Assembly: GCF_002216065.1 (NCBI RefSeq)
Contig: NZ_CP022282.1
Location: 3,782,001-3,846,000 of the forward strand
Source: Chryseobacterium sp. T16E-39
Lineage (GTDB): Bacteria; Bacteroidota; Bacteroidia; Flavobacteriales; Weeksellaceae
Direction of reading: 5' to 3'
Length of the DNA stretch: 64,000 nucleotides
Part shown: positions 53,015 through 61,741 of the stretch, piece after piece
Layout: every line of letters begins with the position of its first letter
Position numbering within the stretch: position 1 is the stretch's first letter
Notes under the pieces: generated by a model
Told to the model about the DNA's origin: nothing
Seen by the model: the letters and a program-made list of their open reading frames with translations, nothing else
Database searches by the model: none
Made by a program: the position numbers and the translations under genes

Positions 53015-54096
53015 ATTCATTTTATAAACTAAAAACTGTAAAAGTTCAGAAAGATACTGATGAAGCTGTAAATGTTGCAGTGGAAATTCCTGATGAGCTA
53101 AAAGATAAATTCAGGTTTAAGCAGGGACAATACCTTAACTTCCGAATGATGATCGACGGAAACGAGGAGAGACGTTCTTATTCTATCTGTAATGCTCCAA
53201 GTGAAAAAAGCAATACATTAGAAGTATTGGTAAAACTTTTAGAAGGAGGAAAAGTTTCTGGATATTTTAATGAGCATCTTCATATGGATGAACTCTTGGA
53301 GGTGATGCCACCAATGGGAGGATTCAATACAAGCTATCACCCAACGAATACCAAAACATATGTTGGTTTAGCGGCAGGAAGTGGAATAAGTCCGGTTCTT
53401 TCCAATATTAAAGAAAGCCTTTATCAGGAACCTGACAGCAAAGCTTACCTGTTCTATAGCAACAGAAGCATGAATCATGTTATGAAAAAAGGTGAAATCG
53501 ATAAACTGGTTGAGCATTTCAAAGGAAGGCTAAACGTTGTTTATCTGGTAAGCCGTGAAAAACATGAAGATCCTATTTTTGAAGGTAGAATTTCTCCTGA
53601 AAAATTAGATCATTTATTTGAAAGATATACGGACATCGATGTAAAAGAATCTACCTTTTTCATTTGTGGACCTGCCGAGATGATCAAAGGAATTTCTGAT
53701 TATCTAAAGAAGGAGAAAAAAGTACCTGCTATTCAGGTTTTATTTGAATACTTTACGGCTCCGGATGATGAAAATTCTGAGGAAATGAGCGATGAATTCA
53801 AAGCTATTGCCAATATTGAAAGTATGGTAACGGTAATTATTGATGATGATGAATATTCGTTCCACCTTAATTCTAAAAAAGAGAGTATCTTAGATAAAGC
53901 ATTGAAAGACAATCTTCCTGTACCGTTTGCTTGTAAAGGAGGAGTGTGCTGTACGTGTAAGGCAGAGGTTCTGGAAGGAGAAGTTTTCATGGAGAAAAAC
54001 TTTGCGCTTACCGAAGACGAGGTAGCAAGAGGATTTGTTCTTACTTGCCAATGTCACCCAACTACCAATGTGGTGATGCTTAATTACGACGTTTAA
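53011..54096 (+). CDS. paaE: Phenylacetyl-CoA epoxidase reductase subunit PaaE
   Basis: A 361-residue reductase that delivers electrons from NADPH to the PaaAC oxygenase. The FAD site is RRSYSICNAP, the nicotinamide-binding part GLAAGSGISPVLSNIKE and FFICGPAEMIKGI. The C-terminal plant-type ferredoxin domain has CKGGVCCTCKAEV and a later LTCQC, giving the [2Fe-2S] ligands C-x4-C-x2-C...C. It overlaps paaK by 4 bp, so translation is probably coupled. Confidence 0.95.
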   Translation: MNSFYKLKTVKVQKDTDEAVNVAVEIPDELKDKFRFKQGQYLNFRMMIDGNEERRSYSICNAPSEKSNTLEVLVKLLEGGKVSGYFNEHLHMDELLEVMPPMGGFNTSYHPTNTKTYVGLAAGSGISPVLSNIKESLYQEPDSKAYLFYSNRSMNHVMKKGEIDKLVEHFKGRLNVVYLVSREKHEDPIFEGRISPEKLDHLFERYTDIDVKESTFFICGPAEMIKGISDYLKKEKKVPAIQVLFEYFTAPDDENSEEMSDEFKAIANIESMVTVIIDDDEYSFHLNSKKESILDKALKDNLPVPFACKGGVCCTCKAEVLEGEVFMEKNFALTEDEVARGFVLTCQCHPTTNVVMLNYDV

Positions 54097-54112
54097 TTGT
54101 ATTATTGATTCA

Positions 54113-54159
54113 TTGTAAAATGTATTCATGAATACATTAATACTTTTTACATTTTACAA
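54113..54159. repeat. Nested palindrome, family B, paaE-paaA gap
   Basis: A perfect 16-bp palindrome (54121-54136, TGTATTCATGAATACA) lies within a larger inverted repeat with 11-bp arms (54113-54123, 54149-54159). Its words (TTCATG, TTTTTACAT, TGTAAAATG) recur in the paaG-paaH gap. Confidence 0.7.
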
Positions 54160-54171
54160 AAAATAAAAGAT

Positions 54172-55110
54172 ATGGACTTAGAAAAATTTGTTCAATACGT
54201 TCACGAAGAAAATAAAGTAGAACCAAAAGATGTGATGCCTGATGATTACAGAAAACTATTGGTTCGTCAGATATCACAGCATGCCCATTCTGAAATTGTG
54301 GGAATGTTACCGGAAGCTAACTGGATCTCCAGAGCTCCTTCATTGAGAAGAAAAATGGCTTTGTTGGCTAAAGTTCAGGATGAAGCAGGACATGGTTTGT
54401 ACTTGTATTCTGCTACCGAAACTTTAGGAAACGGAACGATCAGAGCTGATAGAGATGCTACATATGATGATATGCTTGAAGGGAAAGCGAAATATTCAAG
54501 TATTTTCAACTACCCTACATTAAGCTGGGCAGATATCGGAGCAATCGGCTGGTTGGTAGATGGTGCTGCTATTATGAATCAGGTAATGCTAATGGGGAAT
54601 TCCTATGGTCCTTATTCCAGAGCAATGGTGAAGATCTGTAAAGAAGAATCTTTTCACCAAAGACAAGGGTACGAAATCCTGATGGCTCTTTGCCGTGGAA
54701 CGAAACAACAGAAAGAAATGGCTCAGGCTTCGTTAAATCGTTTCTGGTGGCCAGCTCTAATGATGTTTGGACCTAATGATGACAGCTCACCCAACTCTAA
54801 AATTTCAATGAACTATAGAGTAAAGCGCGAGAGTAACGACAGTCTTCGTCAGAGATTTATTGACGTTACCGTTTCTCAGGCTGAATTCTTAGGATTAACG
54901 GTTCCGGATAAAGACTTGAAATGGAATGAAGAAAGAGGTCATTATGATTTCGGAGAGCTTCCATGGGATGAGTTCATGACCATTTTAAAAGGAAACGGGC
55001 CTTGTAATAAGAAAAGATTACAGACAAAAGTAAAAGCGCAGCAGGAAAACCTTTGGGTAAAAGAAGCGGCGGCAGCTTTTGCAGAGAAACAAGGAAAAGA
55101 AGTAATATAG
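54172..55110 (+). CDS. paaA: Phenylacetyl-CoA epoxidase catalytic subunit PaaA
   Basis: A 312-residue ferritin-like oxygenase subunit. The diiron ligands fall in conserved segments such as [19 protein letters not shown] (E-x2-H) and [19 protein letters not shown] (E-x2-H). It inserts one oxygen atom into the ring of phenylacetyl-CoA to give the 1,2-epoxide. Length matches the family. It is normally followed directly by paaB, but here an unrelated secreted-protein gene intervenes. Confidence 0.96.
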   Translation: MDLEKFVQYVHEENKVEPKDVMPDDYRKLLVRQISQHAHSEIVGMLPEANWISRAPSLRRKMALLAKVQDEAGHGLYLYSATETLGNGTIRADRDATYDDMLEGKAKYSSIFNYPTLSWADIGAIGWLVDGAAIMNQVMLMGNSYGPYSRAMVKICKEESFHQRQGYEILMALCRGTKQQKEMAQASLNRFWWPALMMFGPNDDSSPNSKISMNYRVKRESNDSLRQRFIDVTVSQAEFLGLTVPDKDLKWNEERGHYDFGELPWDEFMTILKGNGPCNKKRLQTKVKAQQENLWVKEAAAAFAEKQGKEVI

Positions 55111-55117
55111 GAAATTA

Positions 55118-55717
55118 GTGAGAGTTTTATTTCAATTACTATTTTTCTTAAGTATTTCCTTTTTTAAAGGACAGGATCTAAACAAACTTGCAAACCTTTC
55201 TTCTAAAATAGAAAATGAAAGAGAAATAAGAATTTATGTAGATAATGGAATTACAAATAGCGGAAAAATTTTTAGAATTTATCAAGAGAATAACAATAAG
55301 TGGAATGCAGAAGTTATACAATGGTTTTTACCTGAAAAGATAAGTGAAGATGAGTTTGAAATGATTCCAGCCAAGGTAAATAAACTAAAATCCAAAGATA
55401 TACTTGAGAAAGCCTTTGTAAATATTGAAGCTATGAATATAGGCCACCTGCCAAAAGAGGAAAATTTTAATTATAAAACATCTAAATCAAAAGCTGTTTA
55501 TGATGATGAAAATGGATATGTATTATTGACGCGTGAAATTAGTATTACAGATGGGGTAGGCTTTTCAGTAAAATATAAATCGAATAAAAAAGAAAATGAA
55601 TTTCATTATTCTAATCCTAAATCTTATTTAAAAGATACTCCAGGAATTGATGAATATGAAAGCTTCATGAAAATTTTAAAATATGTTGAAAATAATTTTA
55701 ACATTCAGTTAGATTAA
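55118..55717 (+). CDS. Orphan secreted protein inserted between paaA and paaB
   Basis: A 199-residue product starting at GTG 55118 with a signal peptide (RVLFQLLFFLSISFFKGQ). The rest is rich in Lys, Asn, Glu and Tyr and has no recognised domain; fragments such as NSGKIFRIYQENNNKWNAEV suggest beta strands. It starts 7 bp after the paaA stop and ends 12 bp before paaB, so it is co-transcribed with the epoxidase. Its secreted nature and more AT-rich sequence are out of keeping with the cytosolic paa proteins, suggesting later insertion. Function unknown. Confidence 0.7.
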   Translation: MRVLFQLLFFLSISFFKGQDLNKLANLSSKIENEREIRIYVDNGITNSGKIFRIYQENNNKWNAEVIQWFLPEKISEDEFEMIPAKVNKLKSKDILEKAFVNIEAMNIGHLPKEENFNYKTSKSKAVYDDENGYVLLTREISITDGVGFSVKYKSNKKENEFHYSNPKSYLKDTPGIDEYESFMKILKYVENNFNIQLD

Positions 55718-55729
55718 AAATAAAGAAAA

Positions 55730-56011
55730 ATGAGTCAATTAGATATGTGGGAAGTGTTTATTCAGACTAAACCAGGTTTATCTCACAAACACGCCGGAAT
55801 AGTACAGGCACCAACAGCAGAAATGGCTTTGCAGAATGCAAGGGACGTTTATACAAGAAGAAAAGAAGGAACTTCAGTTTGGGTTGTTCCAAGCAAATAT
55901 ATAGTGACTTCAGAAGGGGTAGATCAGGAATCTTTCTTTGATCCTGCAGACGACAAGCTATACCGTCACCCGACTTTCTATGAGATTCCTAATGATGTAA
56001 AAAACATGTAA
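55730..56011 (+). CDS. paaB: Phenylacetyl-CoA epoxidase subunit PaaB
   Basis: A 93-residue subunit with the PaaB core MWEVFIQTKPGLSHKHAGIV and ALQNARDVYTRRKEGTSVWV. It bridges PaaAC heterodimers in the oxygenase complex. Length matches the family. Confidence 0.95.
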   Translation: MSQLDMWEVFIQTKPGLSHKHAGIVQAPTAEMALQNARDVYTRRKEGTSVWVVPSKYIVTSEGVDQESFFDPADDKLYRHPTFYEIPNDVKNM

Positions 56012-56019
56012 TTAATATA

Positions 56020-56098
56020 GATTTGAAGATATGAGATATCAGACCCCAGACTTAATGTCAACATCTGAAATCTAGTGTCTGAAATCTGAAATTTATTA
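56020..56098. repeat. Imperfect inverted repeat, family A, paaB-paaC gap
   Basis: The minus strand reads AGATTTCAGACAC followed by AGATTTCAGATG, matching the element upstream of clpB; opposite-sense words such as TCAGACCCCAGAC lie at the other end. Almost the whole gap consists of this element. Confidence 0.55.
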
Positions 56099-56102
56099 AA
56101 CA

Positions 56103-56852
56103 ATGAACCCATTATATAATTATTTATTAAAACTAGCAGACGACAGTTTCATTATGGGACAGCGTTTGTCTGCGTGGTGCGGTGAAGGTCCTTATTTGGA
56201 GGAAGATATTGCATTAACAAACATCGCATTGGATGAACTTGGACAGGCCAATAACTTTTACGTTTATGCTTCAAGAGTGATCGATAACGGTAAGAGTGAA
56301 GATGATCTGGCGTTTTTAAGATATGAACATGAATATCTGAATGCGCATCTTACAGAACTTCCCAATGAAGACTATGCACAGACAATTCTTAAAGTGTATA
56401 TTTTTTCTGTGTATCAGAAACTGATGTATGAAGCATTGTCAAACTCTACAGATGAAGAACTTTCAGCGATTGCTCAGAAATCTTTTAAAGAAGTCAGATA
56501 TCATTACACTCATGCTGCATCGTGGATGAAAATTTTTGCCCAGGGGACAGAAGAAAGTAAAACCCGATTGGTTAAAGCAATTGAAAATATCTGGGAATAT
56601 ACAAAAGGATTATTTGCGAAAACAGAAGGTGAGGATGATTTAATAGCTCTGAATATCGTTCCTGATACTGATAATCTTTACGAGCAATTTATAGCGATTA
56701 CAGAAAAGGATTTTGCTGATTTTGGATTAGACTACCCGAAAGATCATTTCATGCAGCCAAAATCAAGAACCGGATATCATACTGAATATTTTGGATTTAT
56801 TCTTTGTGAATTACAATATATGCAGAGAGCTTATCCGGGATGTACCTGGTAA
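56103..56852 (+). CDS. paaC: Phenylacetyl-CoA epoxidase structural subunit PaaC
   Basis: A 249-residue helical subunit of the same fold as PaaA but without a competent diiron site. Typical segments are LADDSFIMGQRLSAWCGEGP, DIALTNIALDELGQANNFYV and VRYHYTHAASWMKIFAQG. It pairs with PaaA and stabilises it. Length matches the family. Confidence 0.95.
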   Translation: MNPLYNYLLKLADDSFIMGQRLSAWCGEGPYLEEDIALTNIALDELGQANNFYVYASRVIDNGKSEDDLAFLRYEHEYLNAHLTELPNEDYAQTILKVYIFSVYQKLMYEALSNSTDEELSAIAQKSFKEVRYHYTHAASWMKIFAQGTEESKTRLVKAIENIWEYTKGLFAKTEGEDDLIALNIVPDTDNLYEQFIAITEKDFADFGLDYPKDHFMQPKSRTGYHTEYFGFILCELQYMQRAYPGCTW

Positions 56853-56865
56853 CAACAAATGAGTT

Positions 56866-56925
56866 AATTTGAAAATAGGCTAATTTGAAAATGGCGGACT
56901 GCCTTAATTTTCAAATTTTCAAATT
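56866..56925. repeat. Inverted repeat, family D, paaC-paaD gap
   Basis: Two copies of AATTTGAAAAT (56866-56876, 56882-56892) face two overlapping copies of ATTTTCAAATT (56907-56917, 56915-56925), able to form a long hairpin. Confidence 0.6.
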
Positions 56926-56946
56926 TTTTAATTCTCAAATTAATAA

Positions 56947-57411
56947 ATGAAAAATCCTTTAGAAATATTAGAAATGGTTCCAGATCCGGAAATTCCGGTA
57001 ATTAATATTGTGGAACTGGGTATTGTAAGAGAAGCGAAGGTTACCAGTGAGAATTCTGTTGAGGTAACAATTACGCCTACTTATTCTGCCTGCCCTGCTA
57101 TGTTTACCATTGAAGAAGATATCATGAAGATCATGAAGGAAAACGGCTGGGATGCAAAAGTAGTGACTAAAATGTTTCCGATTTGGACAACAGATTGGTT
57201 GACAGATGAAGCAAGAGAAAAACTTCGTGTTTATGGAATTACACCTCCCGAAAAAGGAGCAGATGAACATCATATTGGGAAACCTAAAAAGTGTCCACGC
57301 TGTGGTTCGATGAATTCAAAACAGATAAGCAGATTCGGATCTACATTATGTAAGGCTTCCTATCAATGCTTAGACTGTTTAGAGCCATTTGACTATTTTA
57401 AATGTCATTGA
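56947..57411 (+). CDS. paaD: Phenylacetyl-CoA epoxidase maturation subunit PaaD
   Basis: A 154-residue protein. The N-terminal DUF59/MIP18 domain contains EILEMVPDPEIPVINIVELG and TPTYSACPAM. The C-terminal zinc ribbon has CPRCGSMN and CLDCLEPFDYFKCH. PaaD is thought to help assemble iron centres of the epoxidase. Length matches the family. The four-cysteine ribbon is intact. Confidence 0.93.
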   Translation: MKNPLEILEMVPDPEIPVINIVELGIVREAKVTSENSVEVTITPTYSACPAMFTIEEDIMKIMKENGWDAKVVTKMFPIWTTDWLTDEAREKLRVYGITPPEKGADEHHIGKPKKCPRCGSMNSKQISRFGSTLCKASYQCLDCLEPFDYFKCH

Positions 57412-57459
57412 TTTGACCTGTAAATACGTGCCTGTAGGATTGAATTGGCTATTTTATTT

Positions 57460-57545
57460 GCTGCATTGTAAAACTGCTTAATTGTTACATTATTCTACAT
57501 TGCTACATTGTTTTATATTGTTAAATTAGAGCATTGTTAAATAAT
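57460..57545. repeat. Repetitive TTGTTACATTG element, family C, paaD-paaG gap
   Basis: The gap repeats short forms of CATTGTTA, TTGTTACAT and TACATTGCTACATTG. The same words occur in the paaJ-paaY gap on the opposite strand, and both gaps end TATTGTTAAATTA before the next gene. Confidence 0.5.
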
Positions 57546-57558
57546 AAATTAAAAAACT

Positions 57559-58359
57559 ATGTATACACAACTTGATATTGAAACACATTTTGACGGAAAA
57601 CTCAAAATCGCTTACCTGAATCAACCAGAAACGATGAATGCTCTTACAAAGCCATCTTTATCAGATTTAAAAGATTTTATTAGTGATTGTAATAATGATG
57701 ATACGGTAAGATGTGTGGCAATTTCCGGAAGAGGAAGAGCATTCTGCTCAGGTCAGAATTTAGATGATGCTTTCGTACAGGGTAACGAACATCATGATAA
57801 CGATATCATAAGAAAAATTGTCGTAGACTATTACAATCCTTTGGTTACAGAAGTGACACATTGCAGAAAACCTGTTATTGCACTGGTAAATGGCCCTGCA
57901 GTGGGAGCTGGTGCTATGTTAGCACTTATTTGTGACTTTGTTTTAGCTGTTGATAAATCTTATTTTGCTCAGGCATTTTCAAATATAGGATTGATTCCAG
58001 ATACTGGAGGAACTTACTTCTTACCTAAATTATTAGGAAGACAGCTGGCTAATTACCTGGCATTTACAGGGAAAAGATTATCCGCGGAAGAATCAAAAGC
58101 CCATGGTTTGGTAGCAGAAGTTTTCACAGAAGAAGAGTTTGTTCCAAAATCTATGGAAATATTAGAAAAGATGGCCAATATGCCAACTGCTGCCCTAAAA
58201 CTAACTAAAAAAGCTTTCGCTCAATCATATACCAACACACTAAAAGAACAACTTGAGCTAGAAGGTGATCTACAACAGGAAGCTGCTGAAACAGAAGACT
58301 TCATCGAAGGAGTAAATGCCTTTTTACAAAAAAGAAAACCTGATTATAAAGGAAGATAA
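57559..58359 (+). CDS. paaG: Ring epoxide isomerase PaaG (crotonase family)
   Basis: A 266-residue crotonase-fold protein. Oxyanion-hole segments are AISGRGRAFCSGQNLDD and VNGPAVGAGAMLALICDF; GLIPDTGGTYFLPKLLGR carries the acidic residue. PaaG converts the epoxide to the oxepin and also isomerises later unsaturated intermediates. It follows paaD after a 147-bp gap filled with repeats. Confidence 0.93.
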   Translation: MYTQLDIETHFDGKLKIAYLNQPETMNALTKPSLSDLKDFISDCNNDDTVRCVAISGRGRAFCSGQNLDDAFVQGNEHHDNDIIRKIVVDYYNPLVTEVTHCRKPVIALVNGPAVGAGAMLALICDFVLAVDKSYFAQAFSNIGLIPDTGGTYFLPKLLGRQLANYLAFTGKRLSAEESKAHGLVAEVFTEEEFVPKSMEILEKMANMPTAALKLTKKAFAQSYTNTLKEQLELEGDLQQEAAETEDFIEGVNAFLQKRKPDYKGR

Positions 58360-58370
58360 ACTTCGTATTA

Positions 58371-58456
58371 AAGTATTCATGTAAAATGTCTTGATGATTC
58401 TATGGGAGCTCTTAATAAGAACAAATTAGAATTTCACATCTTTTACATGAATACTT
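58371..58456. repeat. Long inverted repeat, family B, paaG-paaH gap
   Basis: Perfect 16-bp arms AAGTATTCATGTAAAA (58371-58386) and TTTTACATGAATACTT (58441-58456) are separated by 54 nt. The arms share words with the paaE-paaA palindrome. Confidence 0.75.
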
Positions 58457-58483
58457 TTTACATAAATACATTGTACAAGAAAA

Positions 58484-59617
58484 ATGAATGTAGGAATTAT
58501 CGGTGCCGGAACTATGGGAATAGGCATCGCACAAGTAGCTGCAACGAATGGATGCAAAGTTTGGGTATATGATGCCAATCCAAAACAGGTAGAAATGGCT
58601 ACTGTAGGTTTGGAAAAAACATTAACCAAATTGGTGGATAAACAGAAAATTTCGGCAGAGAAAATGACTGAAATTTTAGCTAATATTTCCATTGCTACAG
58701 AATTAAAGGATTTTAAAGACTGTGAACTAGTCATTGAAGCGATTATAGAAAACAAAGAAATCAAAACCAAAGTTTTCACAGAGCTGGAAAGTCATGTTTC
58801 AGAAAATTGTGTCATAGGTTCTAATACATCATCCATTTCTATCACCTCTCTTGGTGCAGAATTACAAAAACCTGAGCGTTTTATTGGAATTCACTTTTTC
58901 AACCCTGCGCCATTAATGCCTTTAGTGGAAATTATACCTTCTTTACTAACCGAGAAATCTTTAGCGGAGAAAATGTATAACCTCATGAAAGACTGGGGAA
59001 AAGTTCCTGTAATTGCTAAAGATATCCCAGGATTTATCGTTAACAGAATTGCACGCCCTTTCTATGGGGAAGGCTTAAGGATTGTTGAAGAGAATTTAGC
59101 AACACCGGAACAGGTAGATGATGCAATGAGAACATTAGGAAACTTTAAAATGGGTCCTTTTGAATTGATGGATCTTATTGGGGTTGATGTAAACTTCTCT
59201 GTAACCACTACTGTTTATAAGGATTATTTTAATGATCCGAAATACAAACCTTCTCTATTACAACAACGTATGTCTGAAGCTAAGCTTCATGGCAGAAAAA
59301 CAGGGAAGGGTTTCTTCGACTATAGTGAAGGAGCTGAAAAACCTGTTGCTCAAAAGGATGATACTTTATATCAGGAGATCTTCCTAAGAATTATTTCAAT
59401 GTTGATCAATGAAGCAGTAGAAGCTAAAAGATTAGGGGTTGCTAATGATGAGGATATTGAATTGGCAATGCAGAAAGGAGTGAACTATCCGAAAGGATTG
59501 TTAAGTTGGGGAAAAGAAATCGGCTATTCCAAAATATCTGAAACCTTACAAGGCCTTTACGAAGAATATCAGGAAGAAAGATACAGGCAAAGCCCTTTGT
59601 TGAAAAAGCTTGTATAG
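58484..59617 (+). CDS. paaH: 3-hydroxyacyl-CoA dehydrogenase PaaH
   Basis: A 377-residue enzyme. The NAD-binding loop is IIGAGTMGIGIAQVAATNGC; catalytic motifs include IGSNTSSISITSL, FIGIHFFNPAPLMPLVEII and KDIPGFIVNRIARPFYGE. The C-terminus carries an additional helical domain (LRIISMLINEAVEAKRLGV). It oxidises 3-hydroxyadipyl-CoA to 3-oxoadipyl-CoA. It is shorter than the ~475-residue E. coli protein but has all catalytic parts. Confidence 0.92.
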   Translation: MNVGIIGAGTMGIGIAQVAATNGCKVWVYDANPKQVEMATVGLEKTLTKLVDKQKISAEKMTEILANISIATELKDFKDCELVIEAIIENKEIKTKVFTELESHVSENCVIGSNTSSISITSLGAELQKPERFIGIHFFNPAPLMPLVEIIPSLLTEKSLAEKMYNLMKDWGKVPVIAKDIPGFIVNRIARPFYGEGLRIVEENLATPEQVDDAMRTLGNFKMGPFELMDLIGVDVNFSVTTTVYKDYFNDPKYKPSLLQQRMSEAKLHGRKTGKGFFDYSEGAEKPVAQKDDTLYQEIFLRIISMLINEAVEAKRLGVANDEDIELAMQKGVNYPKGLLSWGKEIGYSKISETLQGLYEEYQEERYRQSPLLKKLV

Positions 59618-59636
59618 TTTGAGTACTACTGATACA

Positions 59637-59933
59637 ATGGATTTAGACCTGTTCAGGTCTGAACTGGAGCAAAGGCTTTTGATGGCAAAAGAATATTTAA
59701 TTCAGGAGCTTTCCTCGATTGATGATGATCAGGAAAGACTTGAATTATTAGGGAAATTCAATGACCAATATAAAGAGCTTACAAAAAGGATAGCCAATGA
59801 AAATAGGATTGATCTCAATGCTCAGTATCAATCCGGAGATTTTTCATATGAAAAAATAATTCTTGGTAAAACAATGGATATTTATGATAAGTTGGCCGAT
59901 GAATTATATGAAGAAATAACAAGCGCAAATTAA
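59637..59933 (+). CDS. Small helical protein in the paa operon, unknown function
   Basis: About 98 residues from ATG 59637; TTG codons at 59610 and 59619 are alternative starts, the first overlapping paaH. The protein is acidic, helical and coiled-coil-like (SELEQRLLMAKEYLIQELSS, LGKFNDQYKELTKRIANEN). It lies between paaH and paaI with 2 bp to paaI, so it is surely co-transcribed. No family is recognised. A regulatory or scaffolding role is possible but not shown. Confidence 0.7.
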   Translation: MDLDLFRSELEQRLLMAKEYLIQELSSIDDDQERLELLGKFNDQYKELTKRIANENRIDLNAQYQSGDFSYEKIILGKTMDIYDKLADELYEEITSAN

Positions 59934-59935
59934 AA

Positions 59936-60349
59936 ATGAATCCAAGACAAGTTGCAGATTATATGCTCAATCAGGATTATTTTTCCCAATGGATGAATAT
60001 CAGAATGATTGAGGTCAAAGAGAATTATTGTTTAATAGAAATGCCCATCAGGAAAGAGATGATCAATGGGCTTAAAACCGTTCACGGGGGAGTTACATTT
60101 GCTTTTGCAGACTCTGCACTTGCATTTTCGTCCAATAATTCCGGGGATGCAGCGGTAGCTTTAAACTGTATCATCAATTTTACCAAAGCGGGAAAAGAAG
60201 GTGATATTTTCAGAGCAGAAAGTAAATTGGTAAATGATACCAGAAAGACAGCCGTCTATGACATCCAGATTACCAATCAAAATGAAGAACTGATTGCAAA
60301 ATTTGTAGGAACCGTTTATAAAATTGGAAAAAAAGTAACAGAATTATAA
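59936..60349 (+). CDS. paaI: Hydroxyphenylacetyl-CoA thioesterase PaaI
   Basis: A 137-residue hotdog thioesterase with the PaaI signature KTVHGGVTFAFADSALAFSS, in which the Asp near AFAD supports catalysis, and NCIINFTKAGKEGDIFRAES. It releases CoA from dead-end intermediates, protecting the CoA pool. It starts 2 bp after the small helical gene. Confidence 0.93.
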   Translation: MNPRQVADYMLNQDYFSQWMNIRMIEVKENYCLIEMPIRKEMINGLKTVHGGVTFAFADSALAFSSNNSGDAAVALNCIINFTKAGKEGDIFRAESKLVNDTRKTAVYDIQITNQNEELIAKFVGTVYKIGKKVTEL

Positions 60350-60363
60350 AAAGATAACAGACG

Positions 60364-60410
60364 TCAGATACCAGATATTAGATTAAAAATGTCTGACATC
60401 TGGTATCTGA
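60364..60410. repeat. Inverted repeat, family A, paaI-paaJ gap
   Basis: Perfect 13-bp arms TCAGATACCAGAT (60364-60376) and ATCTGGTATCTGA (60398-60410). It shares the CAGA and TGAAATCT words with the elements upstream of clpB and between paaB and paaC. Confidence 0.72.
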
Positions 60411-60432
60411 AATCTCAAAATCTAAAATAAAA

Positions 60433-61638
60433 ATGAAAAACGTATACATCATAGATTATATCAGAACTCCTATTTCAAAATTACAGGGAGGTTTGTCAGA
60501 AGTTAGGGCGGATGATCTGGCTGCTGTAGTCATTAAAGAAATTGTTGCCAGAAACCCTGAAGTTCCTGTAGAAGAAATTGAGGATGTTATTTTTGGTTGT
60601 GCTAATCAGGCGGGAGAAGATAACCGTAACGTAGCCAGGATGGCTCTTTTATTAGCTGGATTGCCGTACAAAATTGGAGGTGAAACTGTAAACAGGTTGT
60701 GTGCTTCAGGAATGTCAGCTGTAGCTAATGCATTCAGATCAATTGCTGCCGGTGAAGGAGAAATCTATATTGCTGGGGGAGTAGAACATATGACACGCTC
60801 ACCTTATGTAATGTCAAAACCAGGCGCCGCTTTTGGAAGAGACAGTCAGATGTTTGACACCACATTTGGATGGCGTTTTGTCAACCCTAAAATGAAAGAG
60901 TTGTATGGGGTTGACGGGATGGGAGATACTGCTGAAAATTTAGCAGATATGCACCAGATCAATAGAGAAGATCAGGATCGGTTTGCTTTATGGTCCCAGA
61001 TGAAGGCTACAAAAGCTCAGGAAAGTGGAAGGCTGGCAGAAGAAATTGTGAAAGTAGAAATTCCACAGAAAAAAGGAGAACCTAAAATTTTCGATAAAGA
61101 TGAATTCATAAAACCTACATCTTCTATAGAAGGGTTGGGGAAACTTCGTCCGGCTTTCAGAAAAGAAGGAACCGTAACAGCAGGAAATGCTTCAGGAATG
61201 AACGATGGTGCAGCAGCACTTATTCTGGCAAGCGAAGAAGCAGTTAAAAAATATGGATTAAAGCCAAAAGCTAAGATCTTAGGATCTGCCGTAGCTGGGG
61301 TTGAACCAAGAATTATGGGAATTGGTCCTGTAGAAGCTACTCAAAAATTACTGAAAAGATTAGATCTTTCTTTAGAAGATATGGATGTTATTGAACTAAA
61401 CGAGGCGTTTGCTGCACAAGCTTTAGCAGTAACAAGAAGTTTGGGATTAAAAGATGATGACTCAAGAGTGAATCCAAACGGAGGAGCTATTGCAATCGGA
61501 CATCCGCTTGGAGTTTCAGGGGCAAGAATTATTGGTTCTGCGGCTATGGAACTTCATAAGCAAGATAAAAAATATGCTTTGTGTACCCTTTGTATTGGTG
61601 TAGGACAAGGTTATGCAATGGTAATTGAAAAAATGTAA
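60433..61638 (+). CDS. paaJ: 3-oxoadipyl-CoA/acyl-CoA thiolase PaaJ
   Basis: A 401-residue thiolase. The nucleophile Cys lies in [15 protein letters not shown], the catalytic His in [15 protein letters not shown] and the second Cys in [14 protein letters not shown]. It cleaves 3-oxoadipyl-CoA to succinyl-CoA and acetyl-CoA. Length matches the PcaF/PaaJ group. Confidence 0.94.
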   Translation: MKNVYIIDYIRTPISKLQGGLSEVRADDLAAVVIKEIVARNPEVPVEEIEDVIFGCANQAGEDNRNVARMALLLAGLPYKIGGETVNRLCASGMSAVANAFRSIAAGEGEIYIAGGVEHMTRSPYVMSKPGAAFGRDSQMFDTTFGWRFVNPKMKELYGVDGMGDTAENLADMHQINREDQDRFALWSQMKATKAQESGRLAEEIVKVEIPQKKGEPKIFDKDEFIKPTSSIEGLGKLRPAFRKEGTVTAGNASGMNDGAAALILASEEAVKKYGLKPKAKILGSAVAGVEPRIMGIGPVEATQKLLKRLDLSLEDMDVIELNEAFAAQALAVTRSLGLKDDDSRVNPNGGAIAIGHPLGVSGARIIGSAAMELHKQDKKYALCTLCIGVGQGYAMVIEKM

Positions 61639-61639
61639 C

Positions 61640-61735
61640 AATCTAAAAATGTAGCAATGTAACAATCCATTATCATGCTGAGCGTAGTCGAAGCACCCAA
61701 TTGGTATACTGTTACATTGATATATTGTTAAATTA
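61640..61735. repeat. Composite repeat, family C with TCGA-type element, paaJ-paaY gap
   Basis: Arms CAATGTAACA (61655-61664) and TGTTACATTG (61710-61719) flank ATGCTGAGCGTAGTCGAAGC (61675-61694). That core resembles the CTGAGCGGAGTCGAAG repeat common in Bacteroidota genomes. Confidence 0.65.
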
Positions 61736-61741
61736 AAAACT

